Source: Alisma plantago-aquatica (lineage: Eukaryota; Streptophyta; Magnoliopsida; Alismatales; Alismataceae). Taken from it: a stretch of DNA of 64,000 bases. The stretch lies in the NCBI GenBank assembly GCA_963693085.1, contig OY856409.1:1337160915-1337224914 (forward strand). The letters run 5' to 3'. Positions 35,306 through 45,904 of the stretch are shown one piece after another. The notes under the pieces were generated by a model that saw only the letters and a list, made by a program, of their open reading frames with translations, did not search any database and was not told the DNA's origin. Both the position numbers and the translations under genes were made by a program. Within the stretch, counting starts at the first letter, position 1. The number at the start of each line of letters is the position of its first letter.

Positions 35306-36344
35306 CAATGTTTTAAAAAACGTTAAGCGGTAACCGTGCGGACAGCACCTTGTAACTGGTTAAGCGGTAAGCGGCCGATTTTTTAAAAAACGGGTTTTAA
35401 TTTCCTATATAATTTTATACAAAATTACATATATATGTATATAAATACTAATACTCTTTGAAACTTTTATATATATCTAAAGATTCTAAACACTCTACCC
35501 AACAGTAAAAACACCCAATTAGTTTATAAGATAGCTATAAGACAATAATTATAGCCATAATATAATAAATAATAGATTTGACATAGATAAAATACCCCAG
35601 ATACATGATTCAGAAATATTTTTGCATCACATGTTTACATAGTTAAGCAGTAAACAATAGACTCATTATTGGATACCTTTCTAACTTATTGTTATATGTG
35701 CATATCATCAATTAGTCATACATTACAGCAGTACAATTAACTAAAGTATGCATTCTAAAATTAGATAATAGTTACATATATTTTACTTGTATAAATTACA
35801 CTTTACAACAGTACCCTATTATCCCAACTTGCATACAGTAAACAATAGACTCATTATTGGATACCTTTCTAACTTATTGTTATATGTGCATATCATCAAT
35901 TAGTCATACATTACAGCAGTACAATTAACTAAAGTATGCATTCTAAAATTAGATAATAGTTACATTACATATATTTTACTTGTATAAATTACACTTTACA
36001 ACAGTACCCTATTATCCCAACTTGCATACAAGTATGCATTCTATTAGACTAGGCTCATCATAGGATATTTAAGTTTAATATATTATAGTCAGTAATACTT
36101 GGGACCATATAGTTTATATAAAGTTACAGGTGTACAGCAAAATTAAAAAAAACGGACAAAAAACGACCAAAAAGCAGGAAAAAACGGGTAAAAAAACGGA
36201 AAAAAACGGGTGAAAAACGGGAAAAAACGGCCAATTAATTACAAAAATGCTAAACGGCGATTTTGCCAAAAATCGAACGGCTGGGCCATTGGGCCGATTA
36301 AACGGCCGTTTAATCGGGCGCTCAGCCCGTTTTTCATTTCACTG
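35306..36344. mobile_element. hAT-like element, TSD ATAGCATG
   Basis: The ends CAATGTTTTAAAAAACG and, inverted, CAGTGAAATGAAAAACG are flanked by the 8-bp repeat ATAGCATG (35298-35305 and 36345-36352). Subterminal text is unusual: GTTAAGCGGTAA words on the left and repeated AAAAACGGG/AACGGCC words on the right. An internal 190-bp unit (about 35648 and 35838) is tandemly duplicated. No transposase is present. Confidence 0.85.
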
Positions 36345-37258
36345 ATAGCATGTAAGCTTTATTCAGATAATATCTCTGCAATACTTGACATTCCCACTTT
36401 ATTCGGTATATAGCAATTTATCAAACATCTTTTTTTCACCAATATCTTAGTGTTCAAAAGTTTTATCACATTCATCTTGTTGACACATTGTTTTCTTACT
36501 CTAGCATTCACTACCATGCAATATGGTTAGTCATATAGTTGCTCCAAAAACTTACTTTTCAAACTAAAAGTAATTTCTGGTTGCATGAGATTTTTGTTGC
36601 ATTCCATTCAATCCGTTTGATCCTTTGACAAGCATCATCCTAAACATCTCCATCCATTGGAACAACATTAACCTAGTCACAGAACTTATATTTTTTAGGG
36701 ACAACCACTCCATTTCATTTGGTACCACCATCCACAATTCTAGGTTGCCAAAATTGCGATGTATATGCTCTGTTTTTTTCATTGTACATATATCCACTAA
36801 ATTCCAATGCTTTTCTTTAAAGTTCGACTCTGTAATTCAATGTCTCGCAGATAACTAACACCAACGAATGTCATCATCAACGTGTTTTGTCAACTCTTCC
36901 AGTAAATATAGGCTTTAAGTCCTCCTTGATGTACCCTAAACTATAATCAGATATCTATCTCACACCCTGGAGTGTACCACTAGAAGTCAAGCTATCACGC
37001 ATGTCTTTAACTAGATGAATATATTGGATAGGGACACTCTTTTCTTCAAGACCCACCAAACATTTACCTTTGTTTATGTCAAGCTTTTTCTAAATCGATG
37101 AAACCCATTTACAGTTTATTTTTGTCACTACATTAGATTGACACTTCCCTTAGTATATGGTCATAAGCTTTTTCAAAATCAATAAACCTCCCTAAACAGA
37201 TATAACATTTATAGTGGATCTTCCAGGCATCCCCAACTGATTTTCTCATATCCATTAT

Positions 37259-37837
37259 CAGTGTTTTAAAAATCATGCTAGGCGGCACAAGGTCCTGGCC
37301 GAGTAAAATGTACCTCATGCGGCTGCTGAGCGGATTTGGGTTAAGCGACCACTTTTAGCCCACTTTGGCCGTTTTTTTCCCTCTATGGCAGCTTTTCTCC
37401 TCACTTTTTCCCTTTTTTTTTCCTGTCACATATTTTATACTCGGTAACATTAATGTCAGTAATGTGATTTAATATTTATATAAGTATATATTTATACGCT
37501 TATATTAAATGAATATGAATGTATAGTTAGCTGCTGATTTAATATATTCTTAGCTACTGATTTAATATAGCTAGTTAGCTATTTTGTTGTAGATGGCTGA
37601 ATTTATTAACTCTTATTGTTGTTACTTAGTATTAATTTTAAAGGAATGCATAGGTTTAACTGTAAAACATTCACAAATCATAATATTATTTATCTATATG
37701 TGTATAAATTGTTAAAAAAATACTTGAAAAATTAAGCAGCTGATTTTTAAAAGTGTATGTTTAATCGTGCGCCTTGCAATTAATCGGCTACAAGGTCTTG
37801 TCCGCTCGCTTCCCGTTTCACGCTCTTTACAACATTG
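37259..37837. mobile_element. hAT-like element inside the older LINE
   Basis: The ends CAGTGTTTTAAAAATC and, inverted, CAATGTTGTAAAGAGC are flanked by TCCATTAT (37251-37258) and TCCATTAC (37838-37845), an 8-bp duplication with one mismatch. The ends resemble those at 35306. Subterminal GGCGG/GCGGCTGCTGAGCGG text is again present. Non-autonomous. Confidence 0.78.
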
Positions 37838-38097
37838 TCCATTACAGAGTGACACTTCCTCTATCAAACCTTTATATGTGACACATCAGCTAATACCTCT
37901 ACAATTTGGGTAGCTTTCAGGATCTCCCTTGTTCGTATAAATGGGGGAGTATAGTTTAGCTTCTCCACTCATGGCAATTTCATTGTCATCATAATCATAT
38001 TGAAGAAAGTGGTTACCGACATAATTCGTCCCCCCCCCAATATTTCTTCATACATGGATAGAGATGCCATCTTCATATAAACACAAGTGTGTTTTTC

Positions 38098-38605
38098 ATC
38101 AAATCTTAATATCATCATCCTTTATGATCATTTTACCATTTTCATTCTCGATTCAATTTACTTGGCCCAGATATCTGCCCATTCTCTCTTATACGGGTCA
38201 TTTAATGTACCCTTCTCTAGCATCCAACTTATTTATGTTTTGGAAATATTTAGATCAGGCAACTTCCTTTTTTGTTAACTAATAGTATCTATGGAATGTT
38301 ACATTGTGTCGAGATTTAGGTACTACAAATCTCTTGTTAGCTAGTATTTTTTCATTGAATCTTAATGCATCATCCTTTATAATCATTGTACCATTTTAAT
38401 TCTTGATGTGTTTTGCTTGGCCCATAGATTTGCCCATTCCCTCTTATATGGCCCATTTAATGTATTTTTCCCCTTCTCTAGTATCCAGCTTCTTATTTGT
38501 CTTAAAAATATCTGGATCCAGCCTCTTAGACTGCTTTATTAACTTTCTTTTTTGCTAACTAGTATCTATGGAGTGTTGCATGTATCAAGATTTAGGTACT
38601 CCTAG
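38098..38605. repeat. tandem duplication of about 250 bp within the older LINE
   Basis: Both units contain CATCCTTTATGATCATT-type text, a TTGGCCCA...TTTGCCCATTC word and TAGTATCTATGGA, in the same order. The duplication arose after the LINE inserted, because the younger LINE has a single copy. Confidence 0.65.
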
Positions 38606-39689
38606 AAATCTGTCTTTTAAGTTTTGTTTTGTTTTTTTTTGTACTCATTGTACACCAAGATGTCTCTTACTACATAGGCCCCTAACGTTTTGATTAACCC
38701 ATAACTTCCAACTACAATTCTTGCTATGCATGAGCTCGTATTGTAACACAGTCTTAACATCATAACTAAAGTGACGAGTGTGATATTTGAGAAGTTTATG
38801 ATCAGATGACACTTCCGTCTCTCCTCTAAGGTCCCACTACTAGATTTTTTCAACTGGGTTGGCCTTATATTTACTTTTTTTTATTTTAATTGTTATATTC
38901 AAAATGACCAACCTATGTTGGGTGGTGAATTTTGCGAGGATCGCATTATTCTCTTATACTTTTTCATGTGCATGCCTTGCAAGATAACAATCAATTTGTT
39001 TACAGTTGTGCCCACTCATGTAAGCAATCAAATGCAAATCTTTTTTGTTAAATAGGTGCATGTGAAAATCATATCAAAGGAGGGTGCAATATCAAATATA
39101 GTCCCTCCTCCACTCCCACATCCATATCTATAATCATCATTTACTCTCACATTATCACCATTGTTGCTTCCCGCACGGCCATTCAAATACAGCCAAAATA
39201 ACTTTCTCCGATATCATTATCCTTTTGCATCAAGTCATTTATGTCTCGAAATCATCTTAGGCTCCTCGCTAAAGCCAGCATGGATGGTATAAGCACTACT
39301 GCCATTAACAATTATTCTATCGAGAACAAAATTTATTACTGTGATGATTTTACCCATATGTGTAATCTTTATAAAACCGTGCTTCAACATCTTAATAACA
39401 ACAGTACCGCCCATTTTTTATGTTTATCGGTACATGTATTCTAAATTGTGTACCTTGTATTCAATCTTTCTACATTTTTCCACGTCGACTTAGTATCATG
39501 TTAGTTGTATTGTCTTTTCTTCTGATCATTATATCTAGTGTCTCCAAAAACCATTATGTCAAAGTCAATGTTCTAAGATCCCACTCTGACATATGTTTCT
39601 TTGACAAGTTTTCTTACTTGCTTCTGTTAGAAAATAGTTTTCTTATTTGTATCTCTTTAATATTTCCATTTCATGTTGGGTCTATTATG

Positions 39690-39777
39690 TAAATGTTCTC
39701 ACCTTATATAATAAAGAAGAACCCGCTCTAGTCGGGTATCACTTTGACCCAAATCCACTCACATGGTATCAAAGCAT
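39690..39777 (+). promoter_or_regulatory. end of Copia 5' LTR with TATA box, and PBS
   Basis: CTTATATAATAAAG near 39702 is a TATA-like box. The LTR end ...CACTCACA is followed directly by TGGTATCAAAGC (39765-39776), the initiator-tRNA-Met-type primer site usual for Copia. Confidence 0.7.
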
Positions 39778-40070
39778 ATCTTGCTAGTGTAACCCTAGCC
39801 GCCGCCCTCTCTCTCTTCCTCCTCCCTCTCCGTTAGCACCACTTGTCACCGTCTTACGACACCGCCACCGCCGCCAATGTTGGTTCTCATCGTGTCGGTC
39901 TTCCTCCGTCTCCATCAGAGCACGGTGGTTGTTTGAAGGAGGCGAGGACAAAACCCATGTTCTATCCCGTAGAGAGGAGCAACTCCCTTCTCATCTTCTT
40001 TCTTGTCAACGTAGTCCCGTAGAGAGGACGGGATGTCTAGGTCAATAGGGTTTGTTGATGCATCACATTT

Positions 40071-40895
40071 GCATCCTCAATTGACAAGTGACGGTGATAA
40101 TTCCTGTCACTCCCGGCATGTCTTCCAGGGGTCATCCTTCTCTCCAGTGCGTCATCCTAGAGACCTCTATCTCTTTGATAGAGCCAATTCCCATTAAGAT
40201 CTATGTCAGCCGCCGACAAACACAGTGTGTTCTTCAAGCAACATGGCGTGTCACTGACCATGGCTTGTTCTGACGACACAGATCCCCACTCTGATCACAA
40301 GTTACACGTGTAACTACATGACACTTGCGTGTCACAGCTACTGGAGTTTACGCTTCCGACGGAGTACACAACGTGTTGACGACGATAGGATTTTATGCCT
40401 CTGACAAAGTACAAGGGTGTGTCTGCTACCTACACAGCATGTGCAAGTGATTCATAAGTTTTGTCTTCTATCGTCACCAACTGCATCCTCAATTGACAAG
40501 TGACGATGATAATTCCCATCACCCCCGGTGCGTCTTCCAGGGGTCATCCTTCTCTCCAGTGCGTCATCCTGGAGTCCTCTATCTCTTTGATAGAGCCAAT
40601 TCCCATTAAGATCTATGTCAGTCGCCGACAAACACAGTGTGTTCTCCAAGCAACACAGCGTGTCACTGACCATGGCTTGTTCTGACGACGCAGATCTCCA
40701 CTCTGATCACAAGTTACACGACGTGTAACTACATGACACTTGCGTGTCACAGCTACTGGAGTTTACGCTTCCGACGGAGTACACGGCGTGTTTACGACGA
40801 TAGGATTTTACGCCTCTGACAAAGTACAAGGGCGTGTCTTAAACCTACACAGCATGTGCAAGTGATTCATAAGTTTTGTCTTCTATCGTCATCAA
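40071..40895. repeat. 412-bp tandem duplication with ACAC(N)GTGT palindromes in the Copia leader
   Basis: Two near-identical units start CATCCTCAATTGACAAGTGA (about 40071 and 40485). Each contains several ACACGNCGTGT-like words, and more follow up to 41045 (for example ACACGACGTGTAA near 40717, ACACGGCGTGTT near 40781 and ACACGGCGTGTCC near 40899). The two short frames repeated here are not genes. Confidence 0.8.
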
Positions 40896-41086
40896 CTGAC
40901 ACGGCGTGTCCAGAGTTCAACACAGTGTGTCGAAGATAGTCAGAAAGTCTGTTTGTAGTCTTCGCCCACTAAAACGACGTGTCCAGTGTTCAACGTGATG
41001 TGTTGTTGCCTTACACGCCATGTCAAGTCTTCTACACGGAGTGTTACTTGTTCTATCAGCTGCAGTTATTTTGATTCAATCTCAAT

Positions 41087-41880
41087 ATGGCAGATGAAAA
41101 GCCAGCTGCTTCCGCTACAATATCTACAACGATCAATCTTAAATAACTTCTATGAAGCTTAACTCAGAATTATCTCCTCTGGATGAATGATATTTGCATT
41201 GTTCTTGAATCTCCATAGAAGATGGATATTATTGAGTCGGAGCCTCCTGATGAGAGTAGCAAAGACTACCCTACTTGGCAGAAAAACAATGGGTTGGTGA
41301 ACTCTTGGTTATGGAATAACATGAAGCCTCAGATTGTTGCCAGATTTATGTTCTATTCTACAGCCAAACAAATCTGGGAAGTTGCAAAGAAACACTTCTC
41401 TCACGAGAAAAATACTCTCCATCTTTATATTGTTTATGACCGACTCCTTGCAGAAAGACAAAATAGTCGCTCTCTAGAAGATTCTTTTGGCACTATACAA
41501 TCCATTTCTCAGGAACTTAGTTTCTACCAACCATTGAAGACTGATGATCAGATAAAAGATCAAGATGATCTGATAACGGCAAGGTTTCTATCCGACTTAA
41601 ATCCTATCTATGCTTTAGCCAGGAATGGTATTCTTGCCACAGACAAATCACCAAGCCTTGAAGAAGCCTTTTTGAGATTTCAACAGTCTTCATTTGAGTC
41701 TGTTTCTACTACTCTAGGAGAACAACACACTGAGAATCATGCCTCTCTTGTTGTTGCTGCCAAAGGAACTGGACGAGGTGTTGGTCGAGGACAAGGCAAT
41801 CGTCCTAGACACAGATGTACAATCTGTGGGAAACTTGGACATACAGAAGAAAAATGCTAAGCACGGTCGTCCCCCTGTTG
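41087..41880 (+). pseudogene. gag of the older Copia element
   Basis: ATG at 41087 starts MADEKPAASATIS, with three early in-frame stops before 41222. The main frame (41222-41860) is a UBN2-type Copia gag, with NSWLWNNMKPQIVARFMFY, LEDSFGTIQSISQELSFY and ARFLSDLNPIYALARNGI. A zinc knuckle CTICGKLGHTEEKC follows a Gly/Arg-rich stretch. It ends in a frameshift just after the knuckle, where the related element continues WKKHGRP. Confidence 0.85.
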
Positions 41881-42440
41881 GTGTTGCACATTATATGGCC
41901 ACTTCGTCGGGAGCATCTGCATCAGGAGTTTCTAAACAGGTGCAATCATATGTTACGGACTTACGATCTCTAAGGAGTATGACCATCTTTTTCAAGATAC
42001 CCAGCAAGCTTCCCTTGGCACCTCTATCAATCTGGTTTCATATACAGGTAACCAAGGGACTTCGCTTGTTGCCTCTCATCCATCTTCTACATAGGTGGTA
42101 AATTCCAGGACCTCTCAGCATTTGACGAGTATACAATCTATGCTTCTCTCTTCTGACTTGTATATCCCGCGTTCTTCTGCGACGCTAACGGTTCTAACAG
42201 GCGAGTCCAAGTGTGTGGCAATGTACAAGCATCATTTGATTTGACTTTATAGTTTGTACATTATGTACCAGACTTTCCATTTAACTTAATGTATGTTGTT
42301 GGTTGGTTGGTTGGTTAGATCCTTGAAATGCTTGGTAATATTTGGAGACTCTTTATTTATGTTACAGGATCCCATGGACTGAAGACGATTGGTAGAGGGT
42401 CTAGGAAAGGTGATCTCTACTTCTTTGAAGGTGGTCGCCC
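41881..42440 (+). pseudogene. protease / pre-integrase scraps of the older Copia element
   Basis: Reading in shifting frames gives KHGRPPVGVAHYMATSS after the zinc knuckle. Near 42370 it gives GLKTIGRGSRKGDLYFFEGG, the GAG-pre-integrase lead-in. The protease motif itself is too decayed to show. The sequence switches to LINE text at about 42441. Confidence 0.65.
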
Positions 42441-42606
42441 AGCTAGCCAAATCCCATCTACCGCATCAATACAATATCATCAGCAAATAACATACACCAA
42501 GGAATATCATCCTGAACATTCTTTGTTAACTCATCCATAACAAGAACGAACAGATATGGGTTGAGTGTGGATCCTTGGTATACCCCAACTGTGACAGGAA
42601 AAGTTG

Positions 42607-43573
42607 CACTACTACAGAAAATGCTTTTTACAACGGGAAAAACACAACAGTTCTGTTGGTTGTGTTATAGTTAGCATATCTTTTACAACAAGTCTATTTG
42701 TGTGTTGTGAATTATATATTTTATACAACACAAGTTATATACAACGGGCCAAACTCGTTGTAGTATATGTGATACTACAACAGGTGCTAAATTGTTGTAA
42801 TAGACTGTAATATCACAACATACTAAAACCTGTTGTAAAAGATCATAATTACACAACATGCTCTAACCCGTTGTAATAGTCACATATGCTAACTTGTTGT
42901 AATAGATCATCATTACACAACATACTCTAAACCGTTGTAAAAAATCATAATTACACAACATGCTCTAACCCATTGTATTAGTCATGTATGTTAACCCGTT
43001 GTAATAGACCATCATTACACAACATACTCTAACCCGTTGTAAAAGATCATAATTACACAACATGCTCTACCCGTTGTAATAGTCACATATGTTATCCTGT
43101 TGTAATAAACCATCATTACACAACATACTATAACCTATTGTAGTATACTATAATTACACAATAGGCTTTCACCTATTGTAATAGTTACCCGTTGTAATAG
43201 ACCACAATCACACAACAGATTTGCCCGTCATTTTTTGCATATGTACAACAAAGAATATATGTGTTGCACAAAATGAAAATGGTTCAGCGGTTTGAGATGT
43301 GCCTTACTTTCAAGTGGTCTCAAGTTCGAAACCTTGTGTTTAGATCTATTTTCCTTTTGTCTCAACATGTTATATACAACACCCCTATTACAACAGGTGT
43401 GTTCAATGATCTACAACATGTATTAACTGTTGTATAAAATACATATATTACAACATGTGCAACACTTGTTGTATAAAGAACCCCCCATAAGACCACGCGA
43501 TCTAATACAACAGTTGACACCCGTTGTAAAATGGAAAAATGAACTGTTGTAAAAACTATTTTTTGTAGTAGTG
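42607..43573. mobile_element. small non-autonomous CACTA element, TSD TTG (CACTA3)
   Basis: It starts CACTACTACAGAAAATG at 42607 and ends, inverted, CACTACTACAAAAAATA at 43573. TTG is repeated at 42604-42606 and 43574-43576. Removing it rejoins the LINE RT frame (GGETP to QLFPVTVGVYQG). The interior is about ten spaced words of the type ACAACANNNTCTAACCCGTTGTA, an inverted ACAAC/GTTGT pattern. There is no coding capacity. Confidence 0.88.
43280..43333 (+). promoter_or_regulatory. possible tRNA-like Pol III A and B boxes in CACTA3
   Basis: TGGTTCAGCGG (43280) resembles an A box and AGTTCGAAACC (43323) a B box (GGTTCGANNCC), spaced as in tRNA-derived sequences. I could not fold a complete tRNA from the interval. 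Confidence 0.4.
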
Positions 43574-45240
43574 TTGGTGTCTCACCTCCAGGAGTCTTCA
43601 TACTTGCACTGGAGCTATCATACATGTCTTTAATCAAATCAATGTATTGGATTGGCACGCCCTTTTTCTTCAAAACCATCCACAACACTTCCCTGGGTAC
43701 TCGATCATAAGCCTTTTCCAAGTCAATAAAAATCATATGAAGATCTCTTTTGCTTTCTCTATACTTCTCCATAAGCCTCCTTATCAGAAAAATAACATAT
43801 GTTGTTGATCTACCAGGCATGAAACAAAATTTGTTGTTTAATATCTACGTTATAGATCGTAACCTCTACTCAATAATCCTCTCCCAAAGCATCATTGTGT
43901 GACTCATCAACTTGATACCTCTGTAGTTTGTGCAGCTCTGAACATCACCTTTGTTCTTGTAGATGGGGACTATAGTGCTATTTCTCCACTCATCCGGCAT
44001 CTTCTTAGTCTTCATGATCTTGTTAAAGAAATTTGTTAACCACAACTCTTCATCCCCCATACTCTTTCATACATCAATGGGAATACCGTCTGGTCTGCAT
44101 GACTTTCTCACTTTCATCTTTTTTAAAGCATTCTTGACCTCAAATAGTGAAACTCGTCGTGTGTAAATGATATCTCTTGTATTCATGTCAGATGAGTCTC
44201 TAACATTATTTGTAGTATCTCCATTGAAAAGGATATGGAAGTAATTTCTCCATTGGTTCTTAATATCATTGTCCTTCACCAGCACTCTACCATCTTCATT
44301 CTGGATGCATTTTACTTGACTCAAGTCTCTTCCTTTCCTTTCTCTTATATGAGCCATTTTATATATATCTTTTTCCCCTTCTCTTGTGTCCAGCTTCTTA
44401 TAAATATCATCAAAGTATCTAGACCTTGCCTCCTGAACAACCTTTTTTGCTTCTTTCTTTGCTTGCTTGTATCTCTGGAACGTTGCATCATCTCGAGATT
44501 TAGGCAAGCTCCTATAGATCTCCCTTTTCAGTTTAATAGCCTTATGTACTTCACTCCACCACCAAATCTCTTTCTGCGAAGGCCCACAACCTTTGGACTC
44601 TCCCAAAACCTCTTTGGCAATTTTTGTTATGCAGGAGCTCATGTTATGCCACATAGTGCTAACATCAGACTCCAAGTTCCAAGTTCCAAGTTCCCTTCTT
44701 GATGAGTTTATCATGAAAAGTCAATTTCTTTCTCCTTTAAGATTCCACCACTTGATCCCGCTATCTTGGTTTCTGTTATGCTTGCCTTTATTGATCTTCA
44801 TGTTAATATCCAAAACCACCAACCTATGTTGGGTCGTGAGTTCTTTGCCAAGAATCACTTTAAAGTCCTTGCATACTTTGCGATCCACCCGCCTCGTAAG
44901 GAGGTAATCAATTTGGCTACAATTGCGCCCACTCTTGAAAGTAATCTTATGAGATTCTCTTTTTTTTAAATGGGTGTTTGTCAAAATCATATCATATGCA
45001 ACTAACTGTAAAATCTAATACCCTCTCTCCTCCATTTCTGTTGCCATATCTAAAACCACCATGAACTCTCACATATCCGGCATTGCTACTCCCTACATGG
45101 CCATTTTAAATCACTCTCAATAATGATCTTCTCCTCTATCGGTATTCCCTACATCAATTCATCCATGTCATCCCAAAAATCCTTCTTATCCTCCTCGCCA
45201 AGACCTAACTTGGGGGGGCATAAGCGGTGATAATGTTAAA

Positions 45241-45904
45241 AATCTTCCCCCAAGAACAACCTTGATAAGTGATACTCAAGGAAATATATATAAATGTATT
45301 TGATACTGAAGGAAAATATCCTTGCAAAGTTACGAAACATGAATAATAGCACAACTGCTCACGATAACTTGATAAACAAACCAAATAACATATATTATTC
45401 AACACAGACATACATATACCAATATTTATATAGTATTCAAAATTAATAAACTAATTCACTAAGTATACAACCCAATGCAATATAAATAACTACAATAACC
45501 TAAATCTACTACAAGTCCTTAACGTCATTTTGGGGACACTACATGCTAAATCAAACAACAATCAAAGAAATGTACAAATACTACATGGATAATCAATGAC
45601 AATTCAATTATAACAATTAGATTAGTGAACTGTAGATGGGGAATAGAAGTACTACCATTGAAGCGACAAAAAAAATTGAAATCCTACCAACACCCAACAG
45701 CCAAATCAGTGAAAAATAGCAGCAAGAATACATTGATTTGCTATGTGAGAGAACAGGTTGGTTGGGCTAAAACCGGACTGGTTCAACCAGTCAGTTCACT
45801 GGTTGATGTTGGTCAGACTTCATTTCCGACCTTGGAAGGGGACTGAACCGGTAGAGTGATCGATTCTCGGTTCAACCAGTTGAACTGGCCGGTTCGGTCC
45901 AATT
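45241..45904. other. unassigned sequence at the LINE 5' junction, with a GGTTCAACC repeat
   Basis: 45241-45754 is AT-rich with no gene. 45755-45905 is full of inverted words (CCGGACTGGTTCAACCAGTC; GGTTCAACCAGTTGAACTGG) and may be a small fold-back insertion. Confidence 0.4.

Larger units (their letters stand above)
36560..39290 (-). pseudogene. decayed LINE (RTE-like), older copy
   Basis: On the minus strand the C-terminal LINE text is seen first (DGDV*DDACQRIKRIEWNAT, near 36600-36665). RT follows near 37130-37200 (FIDFEKAYDHILREV), then the pre-RT region near 37930-39000. The segment aligns in order with the better preserved LINE at 42441-45240. It is split by a hAT-like element at 37259-37837. 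It also contains an internal duplication of about 250 bp (38098-38345 and 38350-38605). Nearly every frame is broken. Confidence 0.75.
42441..45240 (-). pseudogene. LINE (RTE-like), better preserved copy, inserted in Copia
   Basis: On the minus strand the order starts with endonuclease text: NIITAYAPP near 45215, then CSQIDYLLTRR and TQHRLVVLDI at 44990-44760. A linker frame follows at 44714-44067 (WWWSEVHKAIKLKREIYR, GEKDIYKMAHIRERK). RT begins at 44060 (NSTIVPIYKNKGDVQSCTNY), continues with [19 protein letters not shown], and, beyond the CACTA insertion, has VYQGSTLNPYLFVLV and the catalytic FADDI near 42475. The 3' end is cut at 42441. It is 5'-truncated inside the endonuclease. The family resembles plant RTE-type LINEs; the clade is inferred from motif style. 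Confidence 0.82.

Noticed and set aside
42780..43220. Regular spaced repeats resembling a CRISPR array
   Set aside because: The repeats are degenerate ACAAC/GTTGT words in the subterminal part of a small CACTA element with a TTG duplication, in plant DNA; spacers are not unique and no cas genes exist.
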